Assembly: GCA_009772935.1 (NCBI GenBank)
Contig: WOUR01000008.1
Coordinates: forward strand, 1 to 64,000
Reading direction: 5' to 3'
DNA length: 64,000 bases
DNA from: Rhodospirillaceae bacterium
GTDB lineage: Bacteria; Pseudomonadota; Alphaproteobacteria; Reyranellales; Reyranellaceae
This document shows, piece by piece, positions 17,769 to 28,324 of the stretch. The notes beneath the pieces are model-generated. The model did not search any database. It worked only from the letters and a program-made list of their open reading frames with translations, and was not told where the DNA came from. Numbering within the stretch: position 1 is the first letter of the stretch; each line of letters starts with the position of its first letter. The position numbers and the translations under genes were made by a program.

Positions 17769-18921
17769 AGCGCGCCGGCCAGTTCCACATCGGCCGGTCT
17801 TCGTCCAGGGCGACGGTCTCGCCCAGTTCCTTCGCGAGCGTGATCCGTCGCCCGCCGGCCTTGGTGAGCGCGGAGACGAGGCGTTCGGCGTGCGAGACCA
17901 CGATGACCTGCGATCGCTTCGCCGCATCGGCGATGAGGCGGGCGAGCGGCGCCAGCAGGTCGGGATGCAGGCTGGTCTCGGGCTCGTTCAGGATCATCAG
18001 CGACGGCGGCCGCGGCGACAGCAGCGCCGCGACCAGCAGCAGGTAACGCAGCGTCCCGTCCGACAGCTCCGTGGCTTTCAACGGCCGCAGCAGCCCGTGC
18101 TGCAGCATCTCGACCTCGAAGTAGCCGTCGCTGACGGCGACATCGACCGAGCCGCCGGGAAAGGCGTCGGCGACGGCGGCCTCGAGCCGGCCCTCGATTC
18201 CGATCTCCTGGATGGTCGCGATCGCGGCGGCGAGATCGGCGCCGTCGCCGGCCAGCACCGGTGTCCGCGTGCCGACCTGGCGGCGGCGGGCCGGCGCCTC
18301 GCTGTCGGTGCGGAAGTGATCGTAGAACCGCCAGTCGCGCAGCTGCTCGCGCAACGACAGCAGCTCGGCGCCGTCCTCGGGATTGGCGCAGTGGGTCAGC
18401 ATGCTGTCGAAGGCCTGCAGATGCGTGTGGGCCTGTCGGCGCTGACCGTTGCGGTCGCGCAAGGTGACCGAGGGGCCGTGCCGCTCGGCGAAGGCGTTGG
18501 CGCGCTGCAGGACGAGCCCGGTCCACAGCGACTCGGTCTTGATGACGGGATCGCGGCCGAACGGTCCACCCATTACCGGCAGGCCGAGATCGATCGCATA
18601 GCCGTAGTCCTCGGAGGAGAAGCCCAGCTTGAGGCCGACCGACGCCTTGCGCACGGTGCCCTGCACCGCCTGCTCGCCGCGCTTCATGCCGCGCGAGAAC
18701 TGCTCGGGACCGGCCCACAGCACCGAGGAGAGTCCGCCTTCGATGGCCAGCGACTGGATGATCCGTCCCTGCGCGACGTCGGCCAGCAGCCGCAAGGCGC
18801 GATAGAGGCTCGACTTGCCACTGCCATTGGCACCGGTGATGACGGTGAGCGGCTCGACGTCGAGCCTGACGTCTCGCAGCGAGCGGTAACCCGAGATGCA
18901 GAGCCGCGAGACGATGCTCAC
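17767..18921 (-). CDS. AAA-family ATPase (AAA_21, RecF/SMC-like nucleotide-binding protein)
   Basis: 384 residues from the GTG at 18921, which overlaps the upstream stop as GTGA. The frame extends further upstream without family content. Walker A GANGSGKSS lies near residues 30-38, in an N-terminal block CISGYRSLRDVRLDVEPL typical of RecF/OLD-type ATPases. A signature-like LSDGTLRYLLLVAALL, Walker B LMILNEPETSLHPDLL and the switch segment VIVVSHAERL follow. No separate nuclease or TOPRIM domain is visible. These ATPases act in DNA repair, defence or unknown roles. It ends the five-gene packed cluster, and its function is unassigned. Confidence 0.85.
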   Translation of the reverse strand: MSIVSRLCISGYRSLRDVRLDVEPLTVITGANGSGKSSLYRALRLLADVAQGRIIQSLAIEGGLSSVLWAGPEQFSRGMKRGEQAVQGTVRKASVGLKLGFSSEDYGYAIDLGLPVMGGPFGRDPVIKTESLWTGLVLQRANAFAERHGPSVTLRDRNGQRRQAHTHLQAFDSMLTHCANPEDGAELLSLREQLRDWRFYDHFRTDSEAPARRRQVGTRTPVLAGDGADLAAAIATIQEIGIEGRLEAAVADAFPGGSVDVAVSDGYFEVEMLQHGLLRPLKATELSDGTLRYLLLVAALLSPRPPSLMILNEPETSLHPDLLAPLARLIADAAKRSQVIVVSHAERLVSALTKAGGRRITLAKELGETVALDEDRPMWNWPAR

Positions 18922-19325
18922 GATGGCCGCTTCGCCAGCGCCCAACCCGTCAACAACGGCGCCGCGAACAGCACGAGCACCAGCAGCGGATAGGGCGCAC
19001 CCCACCAGAATCCGAGACGATCGAAGAAGGCTTCGGCGCCTTCCTCGTAGGTCACACGTGAGTAGGTGAAGCTCGCCAGCATTGTCGAGGTCGGCCACAG
19101 CAGTGCCGCGAGCAACGCCGCCTCGAACCACTGGCGGCCCGTCGTGCGCCGCGCATGGATGATCGCCACCATCACGACGTAGGGAATCGGCACCAGCGCC
19201 TTGTACCATTCGACCGCGCGCACCGAGAGGTTGGCCGCGATCCAGGTGTCGCCCACCAGGTCGTTCAGCACGACGACGGCGGCGATCGCGCACCACAGCG
19301 CGAAGACGAGTCCCGGCCGGATCAC
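18918..19325 (-). CDS. four-helix integral membrane protein of unknown function
   Basis: 135 residues from a GTG start at 19325 that overlaps the upstream stop (GTGA). Four hydrophobic segments are visible at about residues 4-22, 42-58, 66-86 and 108-130, with few charged residues between them. I do not recognise the family. It lies between a CCA-type nucleotidyltransferase and an AAA ATPase, with 4-nt overlaps on both sides, so it is part of one translated unit. No catalytic motif is visible. Confidence 0.75.
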   Translation of the reverse strand: MIRPGLVFALWCAIAAVVVLNDLVGDTWIAANLSVRAVEWYKALVPIPYVVMVAIIHARRTTGRQWFEAALLAALLWPTSTMLASFTYSRVTYEEGAEAFFDRLGFWWGAPYPLLVLVLFAAPLLTGWALAKRPS

Positions 19326-20536
19326 GACGCGCGTACCTGCTTGTCGAGTTCGGCGAGGCACGCCACCCGATCCGCCGCGAAGTCACCCTCGATCCACCAG
19401 CGTTCGACTGTCTCGATCAAGGCGCCGACCCGGGGCCCGGGCTTCAGGCCGAGCTTCAGGGCATCGCCGCCGCTCACCGGCAGTTCGGGCGGCGTCCAGT
19501 CGCGCGCCAGGGCGAGCGCCGCACGCCAGTCGCCCGGTGCATCGACCGCGAGCAGCAGGCGATCGACATAGAGATTGCCGCCCAGTGCATAGATCTGCTC
19601 ACGCCACCTCTTCGGACCAGCGGCCACGTCGATGACCGGTTCCTCCGCCAGCATGACCTCGAGCCGCAGGGATTCCTGCGTCGACAGCTTCAGCCGCTTG
19701 CCGATCACCGTGGCGTCCGCATCGGCCGAGAGGATCGATGCCAGGCGACGGATCGGATCGGGCCTGTCCTCACGGGCGATCAGCGCCCGCAGCCGCGCCG
19801 CGCCGTCGCATTCGGGCAGCCAGTGATCGAGGATGGCGGCTTCGCGCATCGCGGCGATCGTGTCGGCCGGCGCCGGCGCTTCGAGCAGGCGCAGCAGCTC
19901 CTTGCGCACCCTCTCGGCCGACAGGCCACGCAGACTGCCGGCATTGCGGCGGCAGGCCTCGAAGCCCGCCGGATCGAAGGGCGGCCGCCCGTACCAGGCA
20001 TGGAAGCGGAAGAAGCGCAGGATGCGCAGCCGGTCCTCGGCAATGCGCAGGTCGGGATCGCCGATGAAACGCACGCGCGACTCGGCAAGATCGGCGCGGC
20101 CGTCGAACGGATCGTAAAGCGTTCCATCGAGATCGGCATAGAGGGCGTTGAAGGTGAAGTCGCGCCGGCTTGCATCCTCCAGCCAGTCGTCGGTGAAGGC
20201 CACGACCGCGTGCCGTCCGTCGGTCTCGACGTCGCGGCGCAAGGTCGTGAGCTCCAGGGGCCGTCCGTCGATGACGGCCGTCACCGTGCCGTGCTTCAGG
20301 CCCGTCGGCACGACTTTGATCCGGGCCGCCTTGAGGGCCAGCATCACGGTCTCGGGCGACTTGTCGACGGCGAGGTCCGCGTCCTTGCTCAGGGGCGCCG
20401 TGCCAAGCAGCGTATCGCGCACCCAGCCTCCGACGAAGCGCGCCGAAATACCCGCACGGTCGAGCGCATCGAACAGCGCAATGACCGCCCCATCGTCCGA
20501 CCACGGCGGCACTTCCAGGCGACCGACGGGCTTCAT
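19322..20536 (-). CDS. CCA tRNA nucleotidyltransferase / poly(A) polymerase family protein
   Basis: 404-residue class II nucleotidyltransferase that adds or repairs the 3' CCA of tRNAs. The ATG at 20536 overlaps the DUF6111 stop. An in-frame upstream start at 20701 lies inside that gene. Motifs are FVGGWVRDTLLG, the metal-binding DADLAVD, RRDFTFNAL, and the RNA-binding segment ERVRKELLRLLE. The usual alphaproteobacterial neighbours, a NUDIX hydrolase and DUF6111, precede it. Separate A-adding or poly(A) activity cannot be excluded. Confidence 0.93.
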   Translation of the reverse strand: MKPVGRLEVPPWSDDGAVIALFDALDRAGISARFVGGWVRDTLLGTAPLSKDADLAVDKSPETVMLALKAARIKVVPTGLKHGTVTAVIDGRPLELTTLRRDVETDGRHAVVAFTDDWLEDASRRDFTFNALYADLDGTLYDPFDGRADLAESRVRFIGDPDLRIAEDRLRILRFFRFHAWYGRPPFDPAGFEACRRNAGSLRGLSAERVRKELLRLLEAPAPADTIAAMREAAILDHWLPECDGAARLRALIAREDRPDPIRRLASILSADADATVIGKRLKLSTQESLRLEVMLAEEPVIDVAAGPKRWREQIYALGGNLYVDRLLLAVDAPGDWRAALALARDWTPPELPVSGGDALKLGLKPGPRVGALIETVERWWIEGDFAADRVACLAELDKQVRAS

Positions 20537-20766
20537 GACGCGAAGAGTCCGCCGTAGCCCTGATCCTGGGTGAAGAACATGACCAGGAAGCCCACGATCG
20601 CGCAGGCGAAACCCGCGATGCCGAGCCAGGTCATCGGCATGTCCTGCCACGACGGTAGCGTGCCGGCGATCTTCCGCTCCTGCTTGATCTTCACCGCCCA
20701 CGCCCAGAGGAAGAAGGCGCAGAACGGCGCCAGCACGAGAACGAGGATCAGAAGGACGACGCGCAT
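20533..20766 (-). CDS. DUF6111-type small membrane protein
   Basis: 77 residues with two transmembrane helices (about 3-25 and 47-66) separated by a basic loop containing KIKQERK. Small proteins of this kind sit between the NUDIX hydrolase and the CCA enzyme in many alphaproteobacteria, which is why I name DUF6111. The function is unknown. Its TGA overlaps the next ATG, indicating coupling. Confidence 0.8.
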   Translation of the reverse strand: MRVVLLILVLVLAPFCAFFLWAWAVKIKQERKIAGTLPSWQDMPMTWLGIAGFACAIVGFLVMFFTQDQGYGGLFAS

Positions 20767-20784
20767 GAAGGCTCCCGGCCTGCG

Positions 20785-21411
20785 TTAGTCGCCGGCGGTC
20801 AGAATGAAGTGAAGGTTCTTCAGCATACCGGCCGTGGCGCCCCAGATGTAGCGCTCGCCGTAAGGCATCGCGTAGTAACGCCGCTCGCGGCCCTGCCAGA
20901 CCCTGCTGTCGATGCGGTGATTGCGCTCGTCGAGAAAATGGTCGAGCGGCACCTCGAAGACGTCGGCGACCTCGCGCGGATCTGCACGCATCGTGAATCC
21001 GGGTGTGACGATGCCCACGATCGGCGTGATCTGGTAGCCCGTGCCCGTCCTGTAGAGGTCGAGCGATCCCACCACGTCGATGAAGTCGCGCGTCAGGCCG
21101 ACCTCTTCCTCGGTTTCACGCAGCGCCGTCGCCGTCGCGTCGATGTCCTCGGCCTGCCGGCGGCCACCGGGAAAGGCGATCTGACCTGCATGGCTCGGCA
21201 TGTCCTCGGTGCGCTGCGTCAGCAGGACCGTGATTCCCGTCTCGCGCCGGATCAACGGCATGAGCACGGACGCAGGACGCCATACTTCGGGCATGGCCCC
21301 GACACCGTTCAGTGAGAAGTCACTGCCGATCGGCGGCGATGCGACGCGCAATCCAGATGCCAAACGCCTGCTGCGCTCGGCCACCCTCCGCACAATTTCG
21401 TCAACCGTCAT
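20785..21411 (-). CDS. NUDIX hydrolase, CoA pyrophosphatase type
   Basis: 208-residue NUDIX protein with the UPF0035 signature LLTQRTEDMPSHAGQIAFPG leading into the Nudix box, whose acidic core is ALRETEEEVGL. Family members cleave CoA to 4'-phosphopantetheine and 3',5'-ADP (NudL/PCD1 type). It starts the packed operon DUF6111-CCA-membrane protein-AAA, 18 nt before DUF6111. It is divergent from moxR with 66 nt between the starts. Confidence 0.92.
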   Translation of the reverse strand: MTVDEIVRRVAERSRRLASGLRVASPPIGSDFSLNGVGAMPEVWRPASVLMPLIRRETGITVLLTQRTEDMPSHAGQIAFPGGRRQAEDIDATATALRETEEEVGLTRDFIDVVGSLDLYRTGTGYQITPIVGIVTPGFTMRADPREVADVFEVPLDHFLDERNHRIDSRVWQGRERRYYAMPYGERYIWGATAGMLKNLHFILTAGD

Positions 21412-21477
21412 GCCCTTGTTCCGGCCTCAATTCTGGGCTTCCCTCAAACATATTCCCTCGACGACAGGAGCGCCCTG

Positions 21478-22491
<1,014 letters not shown>

Positions 22492-22524
22492 TCGTCTGGC
22501 CTAGGCATTGCACTGCGGGTGTTC

Positions 22525-23421
22525 ATGGCTGCGCCTTCAACCCTTCATCGATCGCTCGAACTCGCCGGCACGCTGCCCGCCCTGATGGTGGCCGCCGATC
22601 GCGTGGCCGCGACCGTCATCCAGGGCGTGCACGGCCGTCGACGCGTCGGCCAGGGCGATGCCTTCTGGCAGTACCGGCCCTATCGCGACGGCGACAGCGC
22701 GACCCAGATCGACTGGCGTCAGAGCGCACGCAGCCGCAATCTCTTCGTGCGCGAGACGGAATGGGAGGCGGCCGCCAGCATCTGGCTGTGGCGCGACGCC
22801 TCGCCCTCCATGCAATACGCCTCGCTGAAGAATCTCGACACAAAGGCGGTGCGCGGCGAACTGATCACGCTGGCGGTGGCCAGCCTGCTGGCCGACGCCG
22901 GCGAGCGGGTCGCCGTTCTGGGCGGCGGTATGCGCCCCGCCTCCGGCCGCGTCGCCGTGCGCCGTGTTGCCGAGACCCTGCTCGACGAGTCGCGCGACAC
23001 CACCCGCACGCCTGCCAGCCTGCCGCCGATGGTGCCGCTGCCCGCGCACGGCACGATCGTGCTCGTGTCGGACTGGCTCGATCCGCTGGAGAAGATCGAG
23101 GAGATCGTCCGCTACTATGCCAGCGTCGGTGTGCGCGGCCATCTCGTGCAGATCCTCGATCCCGCCGAGGAAGAGCTGCCGTTCGACGGTCATGTGAAGT
23201 TCGAGGGCCTCGAAGCCGAGGGCCAGCACACGATCCGCCGGGTCGAGGCCGTCCGCTCGGCCTACGGCGCCCGTCTCGCGGCCCAGAAGGAAGGGCTGCA
23301 GCGTCTGGCGCGGCCCGCCAACTGGACCGTGCATCTCCATCGCACCGACCGGTCGCCCCAGACCGTGCTCCTGTCGCTTTACCTCGCCATGGCCGACATG
23401 GGCCGGCTGAACCTGGCCTGA
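22525..23421 (+). CDS. DUF58 domain protein, MoxR partner
   Basis: 298 residues from the ATG at 22525. A GTG two codons earlier (22519) is possible. The DUF58 hallmark YRPYRDGDSATQIDWRQSAR lies near residues 51-70, and RDASPSMQY resembles a degenerate VWA metal site (D-x-S-x-S). It has no transmembrane segment. DUF58 proteins bind MoxR ATPases. It lies 33 nt after moxR and 4 nt before the DUF4159 gene, so all are probably one transcript. Confidence 0.92.
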   Translation: MAAPSTLHRSLELAGTLPALMVAADRVAATVIQGVHGRRRVGQGDAFWQYRPYRDGDSATQIDWRQSARSRNLFVRETEWEAAASIWLWRDASPSMQYASLKNLDTKAVRGELITLAVASLLADAGERVAVLGGGMRPASGRVAVRRVAETLLDESRDTTRTPASLPPMVPLPAHGTIVLVSDWLDPLEKIEEIVRYYASVGVRGHLVQILDPAEEELPFDGHVKFEGLEAEGQHTIRRVEAVRSAYGARLAAQKEGLQRLARPANWTVHLHRTDRSPQTVLLSLYLAMADMGRLNLA

Positions 23422-23425
23422 CCGC

Positions 23426-26218
23426 ATGCTCAGTCTCGGCGCCTTCGCCTTCGCTGCCCCCGGCATGCTGGCCCTGCTGGTGGCCCTGCCGGCGATCTAT
23501 TTCCTGCTGCGGCTGATCCCGCCGCTGCCCAAGCTCGTGCGCTTCCCGGCGATCCGGTTGCTGGTCGGGCTGGAGCCGCCCGAGCAGACACCGATGAAGA
23601 TGCCGTGGTGGCTGCTGCTGCTGCGGCTCTTGCTGGCAGCGGCGCTGATCCTGGCGGTTGCCCGCCCGCTCCTGAACCCGCAGGCCGAGCTGCCGGGCCG
23701 CGGTCCGCTGCTGCTCGTGATCGACGACGGCTGGTCGAGCGCGCCCGGGTGGGCGACGCGCACGGCTCATGCCGAGCGCCTGATCCAGCGCGCCGAACGC
23801 GCCAATCGCCCGGTCGTGCTCGTCGGCACCGCGCCGGCGCCGCTCGACGCGCCCGCCACACGCCGCGGGGCGATGCGTCCCGACGAGGCGCGCACCTTGC
23901 TGCGCGCCTTCCGGCCCAAGCCCTGGCCGACCGATCGCGCGGCGGCAGCGATCGCCATCGACCAGATGCAGCTCGACGCCGGCGCCCATGCCGTCTGGCT
24001 GAGCGACGGTCTCGAGGACGAGGGCGCCATGCGTCTCGCCGAGCGCCTGCGCCGCTTCGACGGCTTGCAGGTGCTGCTGCCCGACCAGGCGACGACGCCG
24101 TTGCTGCTGCTGCCGCCGGCCGCCGAAGGCCGCGACCTCAAGGTGAGGGCGCTGCGCGCCGCAGCCGACGGTCCGCGCCGCGCGGCGGTCCAGGCGTCCG
24201 ACGAACAGGGCCGTGTCGTGGCCCGCATCGATCTCGACTTCGCCGCGACCGCGACCCAGGGCGAAGGCATGCTCTCCATCCCAGCCGAGCTGCGCAACCG
24301 CATGGCCCGTCTCGACATCGAGGCCCAGGGCGGCGCCGGCAGCGCGATCCTGCTCGACGAGCGTCATCGCCGCCGCCCCGTGGCGATCCTCGGCGAGCGC
24401 GCCACGGCGGGCAATCAGCCGCTGTTGCAGGAGATCTACTTCCTCGAGCGCGCGCTGGATCCCTATGTCAGCCTGAGCATCGGCGACCGCGAAGCCGTGC
24501 TGACGCGCAACACCGCCGTGCTGCTGATTCCGGACGGCGCCGCCCCGTCGGCCAACGACCGTGAGGAGATCGCCAAGTGGATCGAGCGCGGCGGCATCGC
24601 CGTGCGCTTCGCCGGCCCCAACCTCGCGGCTGGCGCCGACACTCTCGTGCCGACGCCGCTGCGCCTGGGTGATCGCGCCCTGGGCGGCATCATGAGCTGG
24701 GGCGAGCCGAGCGCCCTGGCCGAGTTCCCACCCAACAGCCCGTTCCTCGGCATCCCGGTCCCGAAGGACGTGCGCATCTCCCAGCAGGTGCTGGCGGAAC
24801 CGACGCCCGACCTCGCCGACAAGACCTGGGCACGTCTCGCCGACGGCACGCCGCTCGTCACCGCCGAGAAGCGCGGCCAGGGCTATCTCGTGCTGATCCA
24901 CACCACCGCCAACACCGGCTGGAGCAACCTGTCCCTGTCCGGTCTGTTCGTGAACATGCTGCAACGGCTGGTCACGCTCTCGCGCGGCGTCGCGGGCGAC
25001 GGCGTCAACAAGGCGCTGAAGCCCTGGCGCACGCTGGACGGATTCGGTCGCCTGGGCGCGCCGCCCGCCGGCATACAGATGCTGCCGGCCGATGCCGCCG
25101 AGACCTTCCAACCCAAGCCCTCTTCGCCTCCCGGCCTCTATGGTGACGAGAACGCCCAGGTGGCCTTCAACATCGGCGGCCGCATCGCCGCGCCCAAGCC
25201 GCTGGTTCTGCCGAGCGGCATCGCCACCGATCGGCTCTCGGAGGCCGGCGAGACCGACTTGTCGAAATGGTTCCTGCTGGCCGCACTCCTCCTGCTGCTG
25301 GCCGACCTTCTGATCTCACTGTGGCTACGCGGCCTGCTGCCCAAGGCCGTCCGGTTCGGGCGCGCCGCCCCGGCAGCCGTCCTGCTCGCCACTCTGGCCT
25401 TCACCGGGGCGCCCGACCTGCAGGCCCAGCAGCCCGCACCGCCACCACGTCCCGGCGCCGCGGCGACGGAGCCGGCGACCAAGCCCGGTCCGCCGCCGCT
25501 CACCGACGAGCAGGCGCTGAAGGGTTCGCTCGACATCCGCCTCGCCTACATCATCACCGGCGACAAGGAAGTGGACGACATCAGCAAGGCGGGTCTCGAA
25601 GGGTTGAGCGAGATCCTGCGCAGCCGCACCTCGGTCGAACCGGCCGATCCGGTCGGCCTCGATCTCGAGCGCGACGAGCCGCGGCTCTACCCGCTGATCT
25701 ACTGGCCGGTGACCTCGACCCAGCCGGCCTTGTCGCCGCGCGCCCAGGCCGCGCTCGACCGCTACCTGCGGACCGGCGGCATCATCTTCATCGACACGCG
25801 CGACCAGCAGATGAGCTTCGACCGTCCGGCCGGCGGCAACCCCGACCTCAAACGTCTGCTGGCCGGCGTCGAGACGCCGCCGCTGGTCGCCATGCCGCCC
25901 AACCACGTGCTCAGCAAGGCCTTCTATCTCCTGTCGGACATGCCCGGACGCTGGCAGGGCGGAAAGCTCTGGATCGAGTCGGGAACCGGCCGCGTCAATG
26001 ACGGCGTGACGACGGTCCTGATCGGCTCCAACGACTATGCCGGCGCCTGGGCCACCGACCAGCGCGGCCGCGGCCTGCTGCCGGTGACGCCGGGCGGCGA
26101 GACCCAGCGCGAGATGTCCTATCGCTTCGGGGTCAACCTCGTGATGCATGCGCTGACCGGCAACTACAAGGACGACCAGGTTCACCTGCAGGACATCATG
26201 CAGAGGTTGAGGCGATGA
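23426..26218 (+). CDS. BatA-like / DUF4159 membrane protein
   Basis: 930-residue inner-membrane protein. Two N-terminal helices (about residues 8-30 and 60-80) with the connecting PPLPKLVRFPAIRLLVGL fit the aerotolerance-regulator (BatA) N-domain. A long soluble middle follows, with further helices near 615-645 and 655-670. The C-terminal quarter (about 705-930) is DUF4159, with RTGGIIFIDTRDQ and LYPLIYWPVTS. In this operon it is the likely membrane platform for the MoxR-DUF58 pair. The role is unproven. Confidence 0.9.
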   Translation: MLSLGAFAFAAPGMLALLVALPAIYFLLRLIPPLPKLVRFPAIRLLVGLEPPEQTPMKMPWWLLLLRLLLAAALILAVARPLLNPQAELPGRGPLLLVIDDGWSSAPGWATRTAHAERLIQRAERANRPVVLVGTAPAPLDAPATRRGAMRPDEARTLLRAFRPKPWPTDRAAAAIAIDQMQLDAGAHAVWLSDGLEDEGAMRLAERLRRFDGLQVLLPDQATTPLLLLPPAAEGRDLKVRALRAAADGPRRAAVQASDEQGRVVARIDLDFAATATQGEGMLSIPAELRNRMARLDIEAQGGAGSAILLDERHRRRPVAILGERATAGNQPLLQEIYFLERALDPYVSLSIGDREAVLTRNTAVLLIPDGAAPSANDREEIAKWIERGGIAVRFAGPNLAAGADTLVPTPLRLGDRALGGIMSWGEPSALAEFPPNSPFLGIPVPKDVRISQQVLAEPTPDLADKTWARLADGTPLVTAEKRGQGYLVLIHTTANTGWSNLSLSGLFVNMLQRLVTLSRGVAGDGVNKALKPWRTLDGFGRLGAPPAGIQMLPADAAETFQPKPSSPPGLYGDENAQVAFNIGGRIAAPKPLVLPSGIATDRLSEAGETDLSKWFLLAALLLLLADLLISLWLRGLLPKAVRFGRAAPAAVLLATLAFTGAPDLQAQQPAPPPRPGAAATEPATKPGPPPLTDEQALKGSLDIRLAYIITGDKEVDDISKAGLEGLSEILRSRTSVEPADPVGLDLERDEPRLYPLIYWPVTSTQPALSPRAQAALDRYLRTGGIIFIDTRDQQMSFDRPAGGNPDLKRLLAGVETPPLVAMPPNHVLSKAFYLLSDMPGRWQGGKLWIESGTGRVNDGVTTVLIGSNDYAGAWATDQRGRGLLPVTPGGETQREMSYRFGVNLVMHALTGNYKDDQVHLQDIMQRLRR

Positions 26219-28299
26219 ACATGACATCGGCCGTCTCGGTCGCCTTCGATCCGCTGCTGCCATGGACGGTCCTGGCCGCGCTGGGTGCGATCGGCCTCGT
26301 GCTGGTGCTGCTCGGCCTGCGCGCCGGCGCCCGTGGCACGATCTGGCGGCTGGGTTCGCTCGTGGTCGTGCTGGCGGCGCTGGCCAATCCCTCGCTGATC
26401 GAGGAGCAGCGCAAGCCCATCGCCGACGTGGCGCTGGTCGTCGTCGACGACAGCGATTCCATGGCGATCGGCGATCGGCGCCAGCAGGTCCAGGCCGCGC
26501 GTGAGTCGCTGAAGCGCAAGCTCGGCCAGCAGGACGGGCTCGAAGTGCGCGAGGTGGTGCTGCCGCCGTCGCAGATCCAGCTCGGCAGCGAACGGCCGGG
26601 CGGCACGCGCCTGATCGAGACGATGCGCTCGGCGCTGATCGAGATCCCGCAGGAACGCCTGGCGGGCGTTGTGCTGCTGAGCGACGGCCAGGTTCATGAC
26701 GTAACGGCCGGAGTGCCGCCGGAACTGGGCGGCGCGCCGGTGCACGCGCTGATCGCCGGTCGGAAGAACGAGCGCGACCGGCTGATCGTGCTCGAACAGT
26801 CGCCGCGCTACGGCGTGGTCGGCCGCGAGGTGACGACCAAGTTCCGGATCGACGATCCCGCGGGCGGCACCGCGCCGGTGACCCTGTCGGTCGGCGGCGA
26901 GGTCGTGAAGCGCATCGACGTGCCGGTCGGCCGCTCGGTCGAGCTGCCGATCACCGTCGGCAATCCTGGCGCCAACGTCGTCGAACTGGAAGTCGGACCC
27001 GGCCCCAGCGAACTCACCCTCGACAACAACCGCGCCCTCTTCACCATCAACGGTGTGCGCGACCGGCTGCGCGTCCTGCTGGTCTCGGGCGAGCCCTATC
27101 AGGGCGAGCGGGCGTGGCGGAACCTGCTGAAGAGCGACCCGGCGGTCGATCTCGTGCACTTCACCATCCTGCGCACGCCGCAAAAGGACGATTTCACGCC
27201 GGTCCGCGAACTGTCGCTGATCGTCTTCCCGATGCGCGAGCTGTTCGAGCAGAAGCTGAAGGAATTCGACCTGATCATCTTCGACCGCTACGAGTCGGGG
27301 AACCTGATCACGCGCGACTACTTCCGCAACATCACCGAGTACGTGAAGAGCGGCGGTGCGCTGCTGGTCTCGGTCGGCCCGGTGTTCGCCACCCAGCGCT
27401 CGCTCTACCGTACGCCCCTCGGCGCCATCCTGCCCGGCGCGCCGACCGGCGACGTGGTCGAGACCGGCTTCAAGCCCAAGGTCACCGAGATCGGCCAGCG
27501 CCATCCGGTGACGGCGAACCTGCCGCAGGCCGGCGATCCCAACAAGGAGCCGGAGTGGGGCCGCTGGTTCCGCCTCGTCACCTCGCGCACCGAGCGCGGC
27601 AATGCCGTGCTGGCTGGCGCCGAGGAGAAGCCACTGGTGATCCTCGACCGCGTGGGCGAAGGCCGCGTAGCGCAGCTCCTGTCCGATCACCTGTGGCTGT
27701 GGAACCGCGGAATCGACGGCGGCGGCCCGCAGCCCGAGCTGGTGCGCCGCGTCGCCCATTGGCTGATGAAGGAACCGGACCTCGAGGAAGAGGCGCTGCG
27801 GGCCACCGCCGTCGGCGGCCGCATCGAGATTTCGCGCCGCACGCTCGCCACGACTTTCCCGCAAGTCACCATGACCTCGCCCGGCGGTGCCACCCGCACG
27901 CTCGACCTCCGCCAGACCGCGCCGGGCCTCGGCGTCGCCGTGGTCGATGTCGACAAGCCCGGCCTCTACCGCTTCGACGACGGCACCCTGCGCGCCGTCG
28001 CCGCCGTCGGTAGCCCCGATCCTGTGGAATTCTCCGACGTGCGCGCGACCGACGCGAAGCTGAAGCCGCTCGTCGAGGGCACCGGCGGCGGCCTGATGTG
28101 GCTGGCCGACCAGTCGGACCCCGACATCCGCACCGTTCGCCCCGGCCGCGCCGCCGGCGGCGCGGACTGGATCGGCCTGCGCCGCAACGAGGGCTATACG
28201 GTCGCCGGCATCAACCAGCTGCCGCTGCTGCCCGGCATCCTCGTGGCGCTGGCCTTCCTGATGGCCATCGCCACCGCCTGGTGGCGCGAGGGAAGATAG
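26215..28299 (+). CDS. membrane-anchored VWA/GATase-like protein of the MoxR operon
   Basis: 694 residues, overlapping the DUF4159 stop (ATGA). Two N-terminal helices are followed by VALVVVDDSDSMAIGDRR, a VWA-type metal site (D-x-S-x-S at about 77-83). A glutamine-amidotransferase-like fold follows (LDLIIFDRYESG replaced here by EFDLIIFDRYESG, then YVKSGGALLVSVGP). A final helix (LPLLPGILVALAFLMAIATA) and WWREGR close the chain. It parallels BatB-like proteins and may expose a large periplasmic region. The specific job is unknown. Confidence 0.85.
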   Translation: MNMTSAVSVAFDPLLPWTVLAALGAIGLVLVLLGLRAGARGTIWRLGSLVVVLAALANPSLIEEQRKPIADVALVVVDDSDSMAIGDRRQQVQAARESLKRKLGQQDGLEVREVVLPPSQIQLGSERPGGTRLIETMRSALIEIPQERLAGVVLLSDGQVHDVTAGVPPELGGAPVHALIAGRKNERDRLIVLEQSPRYGVVGREVTTKFRIDDPAGGTAPVTLSVGGEVVKRIDVPVGRSVELPITVGNPGANVVELEVGPGPSELTLDNNRALFTINGVRDRLRVLLVSGEPYQGERAWRNLLKSDPAVDLVHFTILRTPQKDDFTPVRELSLIVFPMRELFEQKLKEFDLIIFDRYESGNLITRDYFRNITEYVKSGGALLVSVGPVFATQRSLYRTPLGAILPGAPTGDVVETGFKPKVTEIGQRHPVTANLPQAGDPNKEPEWGRWFRLVTSRTERGNAVLAGAEEKPLVILDRVGEGRVAQLLSDHLWLWNRGIDGGGPQPELVRRVAHWLMKEPDLEEEALRATAVGGRIEISRRTLATTFPQVTMTSPGGATRTLDLRQTAPGLGVAVVDVDKPGLYRFDDGTLRAVAAVGSPDPVEFSDVRATDAKLKPLVEGTGGGLMWLADQSDPDIRTVRPGRAAGGADWIGLRRNEGYTVAGINQLPLLPGILVALAFLMAIATAWWREGR

Positions 28300-28318
28300 G
28301 GCTGAGCGAAGCTCAGCC
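28300..28318. terminator. short hairpin between convergent genes
   Basis: GGCTGAGC-GAA-GCTCAGCC is a perfect 8-bp stem directly after the VWA-like gene. It has no T-run. Nearly the same stem forms the second hairpin of repeat A at 33379-33454, so it may be a degenerate remnant of that family. Confidence 0.45.
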
Positions 28319-28324
28319 TGCGAA

